Origin: an uncultured Erythrobacter sp.
GTDB taxonomy: Bacteria; Pseudomonadota; Alphaproteobacteria; Sphingomonadales; Sphingomonadaceae
Reading direction: 5' to 3'
Assembly: GCF_947502395.1 (NCBI RefSeq)
Contig: NZ_CANMZM010000002.1
Span: 1 to 64,000, forward strand
DNA: 64,000 nt
Shown piece after piece: positions 17,716-26,547 of the stretch (its first letter is position 1; every line of letters begins with the position of its first letter). The notes beneath the pieces are model-generated. The model saw nothing but the letters and a program-made list of their open reading frames with translations, was not told where the DNA came from and did no database searches. The translations under genes and the position numbers were made by a program.

Positions 17716-18693
17716 ATGCAATCAACACGCGCAATATTTATTGAGACCGGCGGGCCTGAGGTCATCGAGTGGATCACTGAAGAGCACCCTGCTCCTGCTC
17801 CGGGTGAAGTCACTATCGAACACCGCGCGGTGGGTCTCAACTACATCGACACCTATCACCGGCGCGGGATCTATCCGGTCGCTTTGCCCAGCGGGATGGG
17901 GCTTGAGGCAGCAGGGCGGATCGTCGCTCTTGGTGAAGGAGTTGAAGGCTTCAAAGAAGGCGACCGGGTGGCGACGTTTGGGCCACTCTTGGGGGCCTAT
18001 TCCACGCATCGCAACATTGGTGCAGAGCACCTGTTCCTTTTGCCCGACTCGATCGATGATCAAACGGCAGCTGCGGCAATATTGAAAGCCTGCACTACCG
18101 AATACCTCGTAGAGCGTTGCGGGAAGGTCGAGGCCGGATGGCCAGTGCTTGTCCATGCAGCAGCGGGTGCCACCGGGCTGCTACTGGTCCAGTGGCTGCA
18201 TCATATAGGAGCCGAAGTGATAGGCACGGTTTCTACCGACGCGAAGGCTAAAGCCGCCCGCACGGCTGGGGCAGATCATATAATCTTCTATAAAGAAGAA
18301 GACACTGCCGCGCGAACGAGAGAAATCACGGGCGGGAAAGGTGTTCGTGTTACCTTTGATGGAATCGGCAAATCAGCATGGGAAACTTCGCTTGATGCAA
18401 CTGGACAGCGTGGATTAATTATCAATTTCGGTAATGTTAACGCACCAATCGGCGAGATTGATGTTGGCGTTTTGGCGCTCAAAGGCTCGCTCTACAACAC
18501 GCGACCGATGCTGTTCCATTACTACGAAGATCCGGTGGAGCGCGCCGCAGGAGCCGCTCGGGTCTGGGACATGTTCGACAACGGCGCACTGTCTGTGACT
18601 ATTGGGCAGACCTACGCATTGTCCGATGCAGCCCAAGCACACCGCGATCTGCAAGCGGGCAAGACGACTGGCTCGACCGTACTCCTGCCATGA
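17716..18693 (+). CDS. Zinc-free NADPH:quinone oxidoreductase (MDR superfamily)
   Basis: The 325-residue protein is a medium-chain dehydrogenase/reductase of the quinone oxidoreductase type, lacking the zinc ligands of alcohol dehydrogenases. The N-terminal GroES-like domain has GLNYIDTYHRRGIYPVALP, and the nucleotide-binding segment is VHAAAGATGLLLVQ (about 145-158). Such enzymes reduce quinones or enones with NADPH. It starts three bases after the secreted-protein gene and overlaps the next gene by ATGA, so it belongs to the operon behind operator site 1. Confidence 0.9.
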   Translation: MQSTRAIFIETGGPEVIEWITEEHPAPAPGEVTIEHRAVGLNYIDTYHRRGIYPVALPSGMGLEAAGRIVALGEGVEGFKEGDRVATFGPLLGAYSTHRNIGAEHLFLLPDSIDDQTAAAAILKACTTEYLVERCGKVEAGWPVLVHAAAGATGLLLVQWLHHIGAEVIGTVSTDAKAKAARTAGADHIIFYKEEDTAARTREITGGKGVRVTFDGIGKSAWETSLDATGQRGLIINFGNVNAPIGEIDVGVLALKGSLYNTRPMLFHYYEDPVERAAGAARVWDMFDNGALSVTIGQTYALSDAAQAHRDLQAGKTTGSTVLLP

Positions 18694-19289
18694 GCAGGAT
18701 TGCCCCTATGCAGGTCGAGGACCTGCCGCCCGCCACCCGCGAAGCGCTGACCTATGCGCAAGGGATCATGGGATTTGCGCCCAATGATGTGCTGACGATG
18801 GCGCATTGGCCCGAACTGCTCGAGGCGATGGAGCGGTTGGTCCAAACGATCTACAAACCCGGTGCATTAGACCCTGTGCTCAAGCGACTAATTGCGACGA
18901 TCACCAGCGGGGCGGCGGGATGTCGATATTGCCAGGCGCACACCGCGCATGGTGCTGTCCAGATGGCCGGAGGGGAGCGGAACAAAATCGCCAAGGTATG
19001 GGAGTATTCTACCGACCCTGCATTTTCGGATGCGGAGCGTGCCGCGCTGGACCTTGCTTTGGCCGCCGGGTCGCAGCCCAATGCAGCAACTGATGACCAT
19101 TTCCGAGAGCTTGAGAAGCATTTCTCCAAACAGGAAATCATGGAGATCATGGGGGTGATCAGTCTATTTGGCTTCCTCAATCGCTGGAACGACACGCTAG
19201 CCACAGAGCTGGAGGACAAGCCTCTAGACTTCGCAAGCTCAACCTATTCAAGCGATGTGTGGGAGCCCGGCCGGCACCGGCGCAGTTAG
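18690..19289 (+). CDS. Carboxymuconolactone decarboxylase/AhpD-like protein
   Basis: A 199-residue alpha-helical protein of the CMD family. The redox-type Cys pair is CRYC, followed by QAHTAHGA with the typical His, near residues 72-82. Family members with this motif act as alkylhydroperoxidases (peroxidase-related proteins); those without it are lactone decarboxylases, so a peroxidase or thiol-redox role is more likely. It ends the short plus-strand operon; its stop codon overlaps the stop of the convergent YciI gene. Confidence 0.85.
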   Translation: MSRIAPMQVEDLPPATREALTYAQGIMGFAPNDVLTMAHWPELLEAMERLVQTIYKPGALDPVLKRLIATITSGAAGCRYCQAHTAHGAVQMAGGERNKIAKVWEYSTDPAFSDAERAALDLALAAGSQPNAATDDHFRELEKHFSKQEIMEIMGVISLFGFLNRWNDTLATELEDKPLDFASSTYSSDVWEPGRHRRS

Positions 19290-19591
19290 CTTTTCCAGGC
19301 GGCCCCGCCAACCCAATCACCTGCGACGCCGAGGAAGTGGTCGACCTTGATTTCATCCCATACCCCAGCAGCAAAGTAGGGATCGTTTTCAAAGGTTTGG
19401 CGCGCATCGGCTTCATCCTCGGCCTTGATGATCAGCAGGGAACCAACGGTTTTTTCGCCATCCTTTAGCGGACCTGCGACCGCAATCTTCTCCAGAACCG
19501 TTTCAACATACGCAAGATGATCCGCAAGAAGGCGTTCGCGCAGGCTCGCTCCATTGGCACCATCACGGCATAGAAATGCAAACAAGGTCAT
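19286..19591 (-). CDS. YciI-like dimeric alpha/beta-barrel protein
   Basis: 101 residues with the YciI pattern: an early catalytic-type RDG, then ERLLADHLAYVETVL with the conserved His, and a C-terminal region PYFAAGVWDEIKV. YciI proteins are small enzymes or dehalogenase-like folds, often linked to aromatic or lactone catabolism. It is the last gene of the long minus-strand operon starting at 29053 and overlaps the preceding gene by ATGA. Confidence 0.8.
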   Translation of the reverse strand: MTLFAFLCRDGANGASLRERLLADHLAYVETVLEKIAVAGPLKDGEKTVGSLLIIKAEDEADARQTFENDPYFAAGVWDEIKVDHFLGVAGDWVGGAAWKS

Positions 19592-20355
19592 TCAGAGCTC
19601 TCCTGTGGCGGGGTGAAGACCGATGCATCAATCGGGTCGCCGATGGTTATTTTCTCCCAAGATACCACATTGTTGATTACACCATCGTACAACAAGGTAA
19701 CGGAGCGGGCCTGCACCCATCCGCTTTCGGGTAACCGAACAAAATCATCGTAAATGCGCTCATGAAAGCCGCGTGGGCTGTCGAAGGCCATATAGCGGAC
19801 AAAACCGCTTTCACCGTCAAATCCAAAAAGCGTTTCCTGACCTCCAGGATCGGTGATGCGCACGATGGAAACGCTGTGGCCAGCAATGGTGCGCGGCGGC
19901 ACAAAGCTGAGCGCGAAGCCTTCATCGAGCGCTGAACGAATGATCCCAAAGCCGAAATTGTTCGCCCAATAGGCGTCGGCTTGGTCTTTGGGCATGATGC
20001 CGTTCTGGGTCCAAGTGGTCTCACCATTATAGCCGACCTCGAACAGGGTTCGCCCCCCGTCTTTGGCAACGATCCGAACCTTGCCATCTGCGCCGTGCGC
20101 GACCGTGCGTCCGCGTTCAAACTCGCGCCACATGCGGTAGTCGTCGGCGGTGGAGCTAACCGCTCCAGTGGCGGGGTCGAAGAAGGTTGCCATGCCTGAG
20201 AGTTGGAGCGTTTGCGGGTCGACAAATGTATCGCCGCCATGCGCTGTCAGTCCGCGCTCGATGACATCTCTTGGGGTAAGTGGGCTATCAGCCTTCACAG
20301 ATGCAGCGCTCAGCATGCAAAGCGCGAGAAGTGTCATGATCCAACGGGTTATCAT
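19588..20355 (-). CDS. Secreted LolA-like-fold protein of unknown function
   Basis: 255 residues with a clear signal peptide (MITRWIMTLLALCMLSAASVKAD). The mature protein begins with a helix typical of outer-membrane lipoprotein-sorting-like domains (DVIERGLTAHGG) and continues with many beta strands. It probably sits in the periplasm and may bind a hydrophobic ligand. It overlaps its neighbours on both sides by ATGA inside the 11-gene operon, so it is linked to the catabolic pathway. No catalytic motif was recognised. Confidence 0.65.
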   Translation of the reverse strand: MITRWIMTLLALCMLSAASVKADSPLTPRDVIERGLTAHGGDTFVDPQTLQLSGMATFFDPATGAVSSTADDYRMWREFERGRTVAHGADGKVRIVAKDGGRTLFEVGYNGETTWTQNGIMPKDQADAYWANNFGFGIIRSALDEGFALSFVPPRTIAGHSVSIVRITDPGGQETLFGFDGESGFVRYMAFDSPRGFHERIYDDFVRLPESGWVQARSVTLLYDGVINNVVSWEKITIGDPIDASVFTPPQESSE

Positions 20356-21254
20356 GCGCCCACCTCCACCAGTTCTAACAGTTCGCCGCCCGCACCAATC
20401 GTGGTCGCCGATCGTCTGCCCTGGTAGAGCGGTCCATCGCGCGCTGTCGGCGGGTTGATCCAGTCGACATCACAAGCGTCAAGATCGCGAACTGCCAAGG
20501 TGACCAGCGCATTGCCAGGTGGAAGGCAACCAGAATGGCGGAGCCTTTGGGTGGTCTGCGCAGGGTAATCATCCACCTCCACAATCGGCATTCGTTCATG
20601 TTGAACCATGGTGATCATCGTCTGCGTATCTGCTGGAAGGCCAAAGGCGTTGTTGATCATCGAATAGGGCAAAGTGTAGTCCGCCCCGCGCGTGAGGCCG
20701 ACCTTGTCACGGTACCATTCAACACTCGCATTTCGGTCCGGGGTCGCCAGAACGACAATGAAAATCCGGTCTATTGCTGATCCTGCTCGCGGCAAATCAG
20801 TCCCTGGCATATCGTTCAGCACTTGGTTCAAATAGACCATTTCGCGGCCTGTCCCGAGCACCTGCATCGGGATGAAGGCGGGCTCAATGTTCTCAAGCTT
20901 CTTGGGTGGGCCAACGATGTTGAAACCTGCCTTTTCGACCACCTGTGGCCAATGCCAAACATCTTCAACGGTGCACTCAAACGCCGCCCAGCCGTGGCTT
21001 CGCGTGGGGAGAAAGTCGGGATGATCCGCCTGCTCGACTAGGCGGAACCAGCACGGCTCTCCGCTCTTAGGTCGCAGCACAGCGTAAGGAGCGCCTGCAT
21101 TGCCTGCGCATCCCCAACTCGCGGCCAGATCATCCGGCAATGCGCCTTGCTCGACCACCTCAAGCCCAAGGCAATCGCGGTATCCGCGCAAGGCCGCTTC
21201 GAGATTGGGAACGGTTGAAAGCCCACCAAGGATCGTCCCGTGAGCGATGCTCAT
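20352..21254 (-). CDS. Two-module VOC (glyoxalase/dioxygenase fold) protein
   Basis: The 300-residue protein contains two vicinal-oxygen-chelate modules. The first starts at GGLSTVPNLEAALRGYRDCLGLEVVE and the second at RIFIVVLATPDRNASVEWYRDKVGL (about 160). Two-module VOC proteins include extradiol-type dioxygenases and lyases; the metal ligands were not firmly identified, so the reaction is unknown. It has ATGA overlaps on both sides in the operon. VOC proteins recur in this region at 43104, 59848 and 62596. Confidence 0.8.
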   Translation of the reverse strand: MSIAHGTILGGLSTVPNLEAALRGYRDCLGLEVVEQGALPDDLAASWGCAGNAGAPYAVLRPKSGEPCWFRLVEQADHPDFLPTRSHGWAAFECTVEDVWHWPQVVEKAGFNIVGPPKKLENIEPAFIPMQVLGTGREMVYLNQVLNDMPGTDLPRAGSAIDRIFIVVLATPDRNASVEWYRDKVGLTRGADYTLPYSMINNAFGLPADTQTMITMVQHERMPIVEVDDYPAQTTQRLRHSGCLPPGNALVTLAVRDLDACDVDWINPPTARDGPLYQGRRSATTIGAGGELLELVEVGA

Positions 21255-22027
21255 TGGCCGAACTCTGGCTTACGTTTCTCGACAAAGGCGGTGGTGCCTT
21301 CAAGGAAGTCAGCGCCTGTGAACGCCTCGCCAAATATTCGCAGCGTGTCTGCGTCATCGCCGCTTTGACCATCCAGAACGCGACGGACAAACTCCTTGGT
21401 TTCTCGGATCGAATGCGGGCTTGCGGCAAGCAGGGCGTTAGTGAGCATCTCAGGCGTATCGGTGATTTCTTCGATCAGACCAATCCGCTTGGCCTCCTCC
21501 GCATTGAGCAGCATGCCAGTATACAGCATCCGCTTTGCGTGACCCGGTCCGACCAGGTCAGTAAGCAGTTTCACGTCATGCAAGGGATACACAAGGCCAA
21601 GTTTTGCAGGCGTAATCCCAAAGCGCGCCTTTGCACCTGAAGCAACGCGAAGATCGCACGCCAAGGCAATACCGCAGCCACCTCCAATGCAATCCCCCTC
21701 CACCACGGCAACCGTCGGCAAGGGAAGCCGCGCCAGTTCAAACTGCACCCGATTGATCGCCGTCTGATTGCGGGCGCGCCAGTCAGCGTCGTCCTTGTTC
21801 GCGAGCAATTCGCTGATGTCAGCCCCTGCGCAAAACGCGCCGCCCGGTTTGGCCGAACGGATGACCAACACCCGCACCGCGTCGCTCTCGCATGCCTCGC
21901 TAAGCAAAGCAGGCATTGCCTCCCACATCATCATGTTGAACGCGTTGCGCTTGTCGGCGCGGTCAATCAGCAGGCTCGCAACCGGCCCGTCGATCTCAAG
22001 GCGTAGATTGTCGGTATTGAAGCTCAA
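21251..22027 (-). CDS. Enoyl-CoA hydratase/isomerase family protein
   Basis: The 258-residue crotonase-fold protein has the oxyanion-hole segments GGAFCAGADISEL (about 62-74) and GDCIGGGCGIALACDLRVAS (about 106-125), then FGITPAKLGLVYPL. Hydratase, isomerase or C-C hydrolase activity on a CoA thioester is expected. The start is a TTG overlapping the upstream stop as TTGA. It is a member of the operon with a PaaK-type CoA ligase that could supply its substrate. Confidence 0.88.
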   Translation of the reverse strand: MSFNTDNLRLEIDGPVASLLIDRADKRNAFNMMMWEAMPALLSEACESDAVRVLVIRSAKPGGAFCAGADISELLANKDDADWRARNQTAINRVQFELARLPLPTVAVVEGDCIGGGCGIALACDLRVASGAKARFGITPAKLGLVYPLHDVKLLTDLVGPGHAKRMLYTGMLLNAEEAKRIGLIEEITDTPEMLTNALLAASPHSIRETKEFVRRVLDGQSGDDADTLRIFGEAFTGADFLEGTTAFVEKRKPEFGQ

Positions 22028-22893
22028 GCTGGGTTCTCCGCCATAAAGTGATCGGCGATTGCCTTACGTGTCGTCACCCAAACCCCGTCATGCATGCGGA
22101 CATGTTTGAAGAACTCCTCAAGCGCCCAAATACGGCCCGGGCGACCGATAATCCGCAAATGGAGGCCCAAACTCATCATCTTAGGGTTCCCTTCCTCGCC
22201 CTCACGATAAGCTTGATCAAAATTCGCCTTGGCATAGTCGAGCCATTGGTGAGGCGTGAGCGCGGGATCGGTCCACATCTTCATGTCGTTGTTATCGAGT
22301 TGATAGGGTACGATGCACATAGGAGTGCCGGTCGTCTCACGGTCCCAGAAGGGCACGTCGCCGGAGTAGTCATCCATGTGATAGGTAAAGCCCTCTTCCT
22401 GCAAGAGTCGCCTTGTGTTGTCGGTCAGCAGATAGCGCGAGAGCCAGCCATAGGGCCGCACGCCGCATGTCTGCTCAATGCTAGTCACAGCTTTGCGGAT
22501 GAACTCGCGTTCCTGATCCTCGTCCATCTTGAATTGGTGCACCCAGCGCCAGCCATGGCTGACCGGCTCGTGGTCGAGTTCAACAATCGCCTCCGCAATC
22601 TCAGGATGGTTCTCAAGGCTCAGTGCGGCAACCGTCCAACTCGCCATGATGTCATAGCGTTTCAAGAGTTTGACGATCCGCGCAGCGCCCGCTTTGATGC
22701 CATAGAGGTAATTGGATTCATTGGAATAATTGCGAATCTTCGACTTCACAAAGACGCCAAGCTCATCGACGGGCTCCATCCCGCGATCGCCGCGCGCGAT
22801 GGTCATCTCGCTGCCTTCCTCGACATTGACCACGACGCTAAGGGCAAGCTTTGCCCCGCCCGGCAAATCCATGCGCTCTTCCACCAAAGGCAT
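22024..22893 (-). CDS. PuuE-like polysaccharide-deacetylase-fold amidohydrolase
   Basis: 289 residues of the NodB/CE4 fold, but with the pattern of the PuuE allantoinase branch: SHGWRWVHQFKMDEDQERE (about 91-109) followed by CGVRPYGWLSRYLLTDNTRRLLQEEGFTYHMDD. PuuE opens the hydantoin ring of allantoin without needing the usual zinc triad, so hydrolysis of a cyclic amide, imide or ureide is more likely than sugar deacetylation. Two further paralogues lie at 51291 and 52217. It overlaps the SDR gene by one base (TGATG). Confidence 0.8.
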   Translation of the reverse strand: MPLVEERMDLPGGAKLALSVVVNVEEGSEMTIARGDRGMEPVDELGVFVKSKIRNYSNESNYLYGIKAGAARIVKLLKRYDIMASWTVAALSLENHPEIAEAIVELDHEPVSHGWRWVHQFKMDEDQEREFIRKAVTSIEQTCGVRPYGWLSRYLLTDNTRRLLQEEGFTYHMDDYSGDVPFWDRETTGTPMCIVPYQLDNNDMKMWTDPALTPHQWLDYAKANFDQAYREGEEGNPKMMSLGLHLRIIGRPGRIWALEEFFKHVRMHDGVWVTTRKAIADHFMAENPA

Positions 22894-23699
22894 CAGTGCA
22901 TTTCCTCCCCGCCGCTCACATTGAGGGCCTCTCCGGTAACATAAAACGCTTCATCGCTAGCAAGCCAAAGGCATGCGGCCGCGGTGTCGCTCGGTAGGCC
23001 AGGCCTTCCCATTGGATTACGTGCACTCATATTGGTGAGGTAATCCTCAACGGTGTCGAAGCCGAGGAGCTTAGAAAAATAGTCATTCTGCTTGGCTCCC
23101 AGCCCAGTGGTCACATGGTTGGGGCAAATCGCATTGACGGTGATCCCATGCGCGCCAAGCTCAACTGCTGACGCGCGGGTCAAACCCACCATGCCGTGCT
23201 TTGACGAGACATAGGCGGGCAAATGCGGAAAGCCGGTTTTGGCCGCTTGACTAGCGATGTTGATGATCCGGCCACCTCGATCTCTTTCAACCATCGCGCG
23301 CGCCGCGGCTTGCGTGCAGTAGAATGCGCCGGACAGATTTACGCTTAGCACTTGGTCCCACTCATCTGCGGTATCGACTTCGAGCAAAGGCTTCATCTTG
23401 AAACCGATACCAGCGTTGTTGACGAAGACATCAACGCCGCCAAAAGCCTCAACCGTCGCCTCAATCAATCCAGTGCACTGATCAGCCTTGGAGACATCAC
23501 AAGCGAATGTCGCAACCTTGGCGCCGCGACCGTGAAGCTCTTGCGCAACAGCGTCTGCCTCGTCGTCAATGGCAAGGTCAGACACCACACAGTTCGCACC
23601 TTCATCGGCGAAGGCTTGCAAGATTCCCTGCCCCAGCCCTTTCTGTTTGCCAGAGCCAGTAACAACAATCGTCTTTCCGGAGAACTTGCCCACGATCAA
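22893..23699 (-). CDS. Short-chain dehydrogenase/reductase
   Basis: 268-residue classical SDR. The cofactor motif TGSGKQKGLGQGI is at about 15-27, VNNAGIGF at about 92-99, Ser in INIASQAA, and the catalytic YVSSK near 163. It should oxidise or reduce a hydroxyl/keto intermediate with NAD(P)(H). An AAGGAGG box precedes two possible starts, TTG at 23699 and GTG at 23693. It is followed by the PuuE-like gene with one-base overlap. Confidence 0.9.
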   Translation of the reverse strand: MIVGKFSGKTIVVTGSGKQKGLGQGILQAFADEGANCVVSDLAIDDEADAVAQELHGRGAKVATFACDVSKADQCTGLIEATVEAFGGVDVFVNNAGIGFKMKPLLEVDTADEWDQVLSVNLSGAFYCTQAAARAMVERDRGGRIINIASQAAKTGFPHLPAYVSSKHGMVGLTRASAVELGAHGITVNAICPNHVTTGLGAKQNDYFSKLLGFDTVEDYLTNMSARNPMGRPGLPSDTAAACLWLASDEAFYVTGEALNVSGGEEMH

Positions 23700-23708
23700 A
23701 GATCCTCC

Positions 23709-24017
23709 TTACAAATCTTCTGTCAGGATGAATTGCGGGCCGTCAGCATAGTCCTGAAACGGCGCGGCTTTGGCTTGAAATTCAGGGTCCGACACGTCGG
23801 CGATGAAGTCGTCCATATTGGTGATGTCGAGCACCTCGAAATAGGCATAAGGCGGCGGTGTATCGGGGTCTCCGAACAGTCCGGTTGCCTTGTGAATGGT
23901 AAAGCTGTTGACCGACGGCAGCGCGCTTGCGGTGGGCACATCCTTGGTCTTGGCCCATTCTTCATATTCGGCGATGTCAGTGCCAGCTTTGAGGTTGAAG
24001 GGTACGATTATTCTCAT
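23709..24017 (-). CDS. HapK-like (REDY) small alpha/beta-barrel protein
   Basis: 102 residues, beginning MRIIVPFNLKAGTDIAEYEEWA and containing PPPYAYFEVLDI, which resembles the REDY-like HapK family, a dimeric alpha/beta-barrel protein first noticed in a prodigiosin gene cluster. The biochemical role of HapK is not settled. The ATG at 24017 has a GGGAGAG box and overlaps the amidase stop. Its presence fits metabolism of a pyrrole-like or other aromatic ring but does not prove it. Confidence 0.65.
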   Translation of the reverse strand: MRIIVPFNLKAGTDIAEYEEWAKTKDVPTASALPSVNSFTIHKATGLFGDPDTPPPYAYFEVLDITNMDDFIADVSDPEFQAKAAPFQDYADGPQFILTEDL

Positions 24018-25171
24018 GTCGTCTCTCCCATAGATTGCGGAGCGCGATAGGCGCTGAGTTTGTTGTCAATGTGTCTTGCGAGGCGGAATAGGCCGGCCTC
24101 TGCACCACCCGCGCCAATGATCTGGATGCCGACTGGAAGGCCGTCCCGCGTCCAGCCAGCTGGGATGCTGATTGCGGGAAGTCCGGCAATATTCGCAAGG
24201 CAGGTGAAGTCAGCCTGCGCGGCGGGCTCTGGATCAGAATGAGGAAAGGCTGTATTTGGGACAGTGGGAAGGATCAGGAAGCCGTGTTTCTTCACGATGT
24301 GCTGCACCTCGAACTGCATTTGATTGAGCACATCCATATCGAGCGCGAGTTTCTTCTCAGGCCGATCTGGCCCATAGGTCAGAAGTTTGCGCAGGTTGGG
24401 TGACAACCCCTTCACACCCTCAAGGTCCGCCGCCATGTTCAGCGATGTCTTGATAAAGCCAGCAAAGCGAATGCGCGAATTACTCTCGCTCAAGCTCGTT
24501 TGCTTGGGCTGTGCTGGCAGGACTGAGACCACTTTTTCATAGACACCGGCGACCTCAGGATCAACCTCGACTCCATGCTCAACCAGGGTCGCGCCTGGTC
24601 CAGCTATGTCTGCTTCCCCGAAATCGCTCATCACCCGCGCAACCCGCTCGAGCGTGTCGAGATCGCGCGCCAAGGGACCTATCGCGTCAAGGCTTGGATC
24701 AGCGGGGATGAGCCCATCCTGACTCACCGCGCCGGTTGCAGGTTTAAACCCATAAACCCCGCAATGCGCCGCCGGAATGCGGACCGAGCCCATGGTATCA
24801 GTGCCCAACGCGATATCGCAAAGGCCTGCTGCGACCGCTGCACCGCTGCCTCCCGATGATCCACCAGGGGAGTATCCTTCGCGGTGGGGGTTGTAGGTCG
24901 GCCCAAAATGCGGGTTGTCAGTCTTTGAGCCCAGAGCCCCCTCTTCCATGTTGAGAATGCCAGAGATAACTGCGCCCTCTGCGCGAAGCCGCTTCACCAC
25001 CTCAGCGTCGGCATCAGCAACCCGGCCTTCCCAAGCACCGACCCCCGCGTGAAACGGCATGCCCTTCACAGAAATATTCGCCTTCACTCCGATGGTGAGG
25101 CCCGCAAGCGCACCCTCCCCGCCAGAGGCGTTGTCGTCGCGGTAAAGAAAGGCGTTGTAGCGGTCGATCAT
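24014..25171 (-). CDS. Amidase-signature family amidase
   Basis: About 385 residues from the ATG at 25171, eight bases after the CoA-ligase gene; a longer reading frame would overlap that gene by 85 bases. The Ser-cisSer-Lys machinery is visible: GVKANISVKG holds the Lys, SPGGSSGGSGAAVAAG the cis-Ser, and GTDTMGSVRIPA the nucleophile Ser, with Met where Gly is usual. It should hydrolyse a linear amide, for example a half-amide made by ring opening. It overlaps the HapK-like gene by ATGA. Confidence 0.88.
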   Translation of the reverse strand: MIDRYNAFLYRDDNASGGEGALAGLTIGVKANISVKGMPFHAGVGAWEGRVADADAEVVKRLRAEGAVISGILNMEEGALGSKTDNPHFGPTYNPHREGYSPGGSSGGSGAAVAAGLCDIALGTDTMGSVRIPAAHCGVYGFKPATGAVSQDGLIPADPSLDAIGPLARDLDTLERVARVMSDFGEADIAGPGATLVEHGVEVDPEVAGVYEKVVSVLPAQPKQTSLSESNSRIRFAGFIKTSLNMAADLEGVKGLSPNLRKLLTYGPDRPEKKLALDMDVLNQMQFEVQHIVKKHGFLILPTVPNTAFPHSDPEPAAQADFTCLANIAGLPAISIPAGWTRDGLPVGIQIIGAGGAEAGLFRLARHIDNKLSAYRAPQSMGETT

Positions 25172-25179
25172 CGCGTCGC

Positions 25180-26547
25180 TCAGACCCCTCGCTCGTCGAT
25201 CAGCCGAAGCGGCTTTTGACGTTTGTCGATCTCGGTCACCGTTGCTGTGGCACCGGGCTCGCAAAGCTGAACTTCAACCTCGACACCAAGCCCTTGCTTG
25301 AGCGTCTCTGCAAGCGCGCCCGCATCCGTCCCACCATTGCTTTCGAGCGTAACACGCATCGCATCGCGCTGGCTCGCATCGCGGCTGAGGTGGCAGACAT
25401 ATTCGCCGGTAAGGTCAGGCCGGTTCTCAATGATCGCACCAATCGCATGGGGAAAGACATTGATCCCGCGCAGCTTCACCATATTGTCACTGCGCCCACG
25501 AAAGCCTGCGATCCGCTTGAACGCAATCTCGCCGCGTCCATCAAGCTCGTGCGTTATGTCGTGGGTGTTGAAGCGGATGCAGGGCGCGATGTCGTCTTTA
25601 TAGAGGCAGGTGACCACCATATCGCCGGTTTCGCCGTGCGGGACGGGTGCGCCGCTATCGATATCGAGCAGCTCCAGGTATTGCGCGTCCTCCCAGACAT
25701 ACATGCCGTCGCGCTCCGGGCCCTCGCCTGCAATCGAGCCTGTGTCGCCGACCCCGTACCAATCATAGGCTTTCGCGCCGTGCCATGCGTCTTCGGTTGC
25801 TTGGCGGTCCTCTGTGCCCAAATGCCCGATAATCATACGGATATCGATCTTGTCGAACAGGCCCAACTCCTCAGCCGTGCCTGCCAATTTGCGGACGTAA
25901 TCGACAAAGCCAACCACCGCCGTGACGCCAAAATCGGCCATCAACTGCACCTGATTGGCGCTGCGCGTTTCAATGCCGGTGCCAGCGGACAGGAAGATCG
26001 AATTGGTGAACTTGGTAACGGCTTCACGGATATAGTGCCCGCCGTTGATCATGCCGTGGCCATAGACCGAATGTACAACATCGTCGCTCGACAAGCCCAT
26101 CCAACGGTACATGCGACCGACAAGCAGATTGCCAACCTCGCGGCCCTTGGGACCAAACATCAGAACCTGCGGCTTACCCGTAGTTCCGCTGGTCGTGTGG
26201 AAAATCACTGGGTCGCGCGTTGCCGCATCGCCCATGCCGTGAAAGTCGCCATAGGGCGGATAATCGGCGATGGAGGCCATAAGGTCAGATTTATCGTAGA
26301 CAGGCAGCTTGGCGATGTCTGCAAGGCCCCGGATATCGCCGGGTTCGATCCCTTTCGCGTTCCATAAGCGTTGATAGAAGGGTACCTGCCAACCCTTCAC
26401 CATCAAGCGCTTAAACTGCGCATCCTGGATCGCAAACAACTCATCCCGGCTCATCGCTTTGTAGCGAGAGACAAACTCCTCTCCGACCGGATAGTCGGCG
26501 AGCATTTGCTTGTGATCGAGCGCTTCAAAGTAAGTCGGATAGGTCAT
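25180..26547 (-). CDS. Phenylacetate-CoA ligase-like acyl-CoA synthetase
   Basis: 455 residues of the adenylate-forming PaaK family. The P-loop-like motif TSGTTGKPQ is near residue 110, YGVGDTGSIAGEGPE (about 265-280) is the A5-type region, and the C-terminal domain carries GRSDNMVKLRGINVFP, as in PaaK. It activates a carboxylic acid, probably aryl or other acid, to a CoA thioester with ATP. It has an ATGA overlap with the MmgE/PrpD gene upstream and is eight bases from the amidase downstream. Confidence 0.88.
   Translation of the reverse strand: MTYPTYFEALDHKQMLADYPVGEEFVSRYKAMSRDELFAIQDAQFKRLMVKGWQVPFYQRLWNAKGIEPGDIRGLADIAKLPVYDKSDLMASIADYPPYGDFHGMGDAATRDPVIFHTTSGTTGKPQVLMFGPKGREVGNLLVGRMYRWMGLSSDDVVHSVYGHGMINGGHYIREAVTKFTNSIFLSAGTGIETRSANQVQLMADFGVTAVVGFVDYVRKLAGTAEELGLFDKIDIRMIIGHLGTEDRQATEDAWHGAKAYDWYGVGDTGSIAGEGPERDGMYVWEDAQYLELLDIDSGAPVPHGETGDMVVTCLYKDDIAPCIRFNTHDITHELDGRGEIAFKRIAGFRGRSDNMVKLRGINVFPHAIGAIIENRPDLTGEYVCHLSRDASQRDAMRVTLESNGGTDAGALAETLKQGLGVEVEVQLCEPGATATVTEIDKRQKPLRLIDERGV

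Noticed and set aside
25216-26367. Long plus-strand open frame of 383 codons
   Set aside because: It is fully antisense to the PaaK-like ligase, which has clear family motifs and an ATGA-coupled context. The translation shows no family resemblance.
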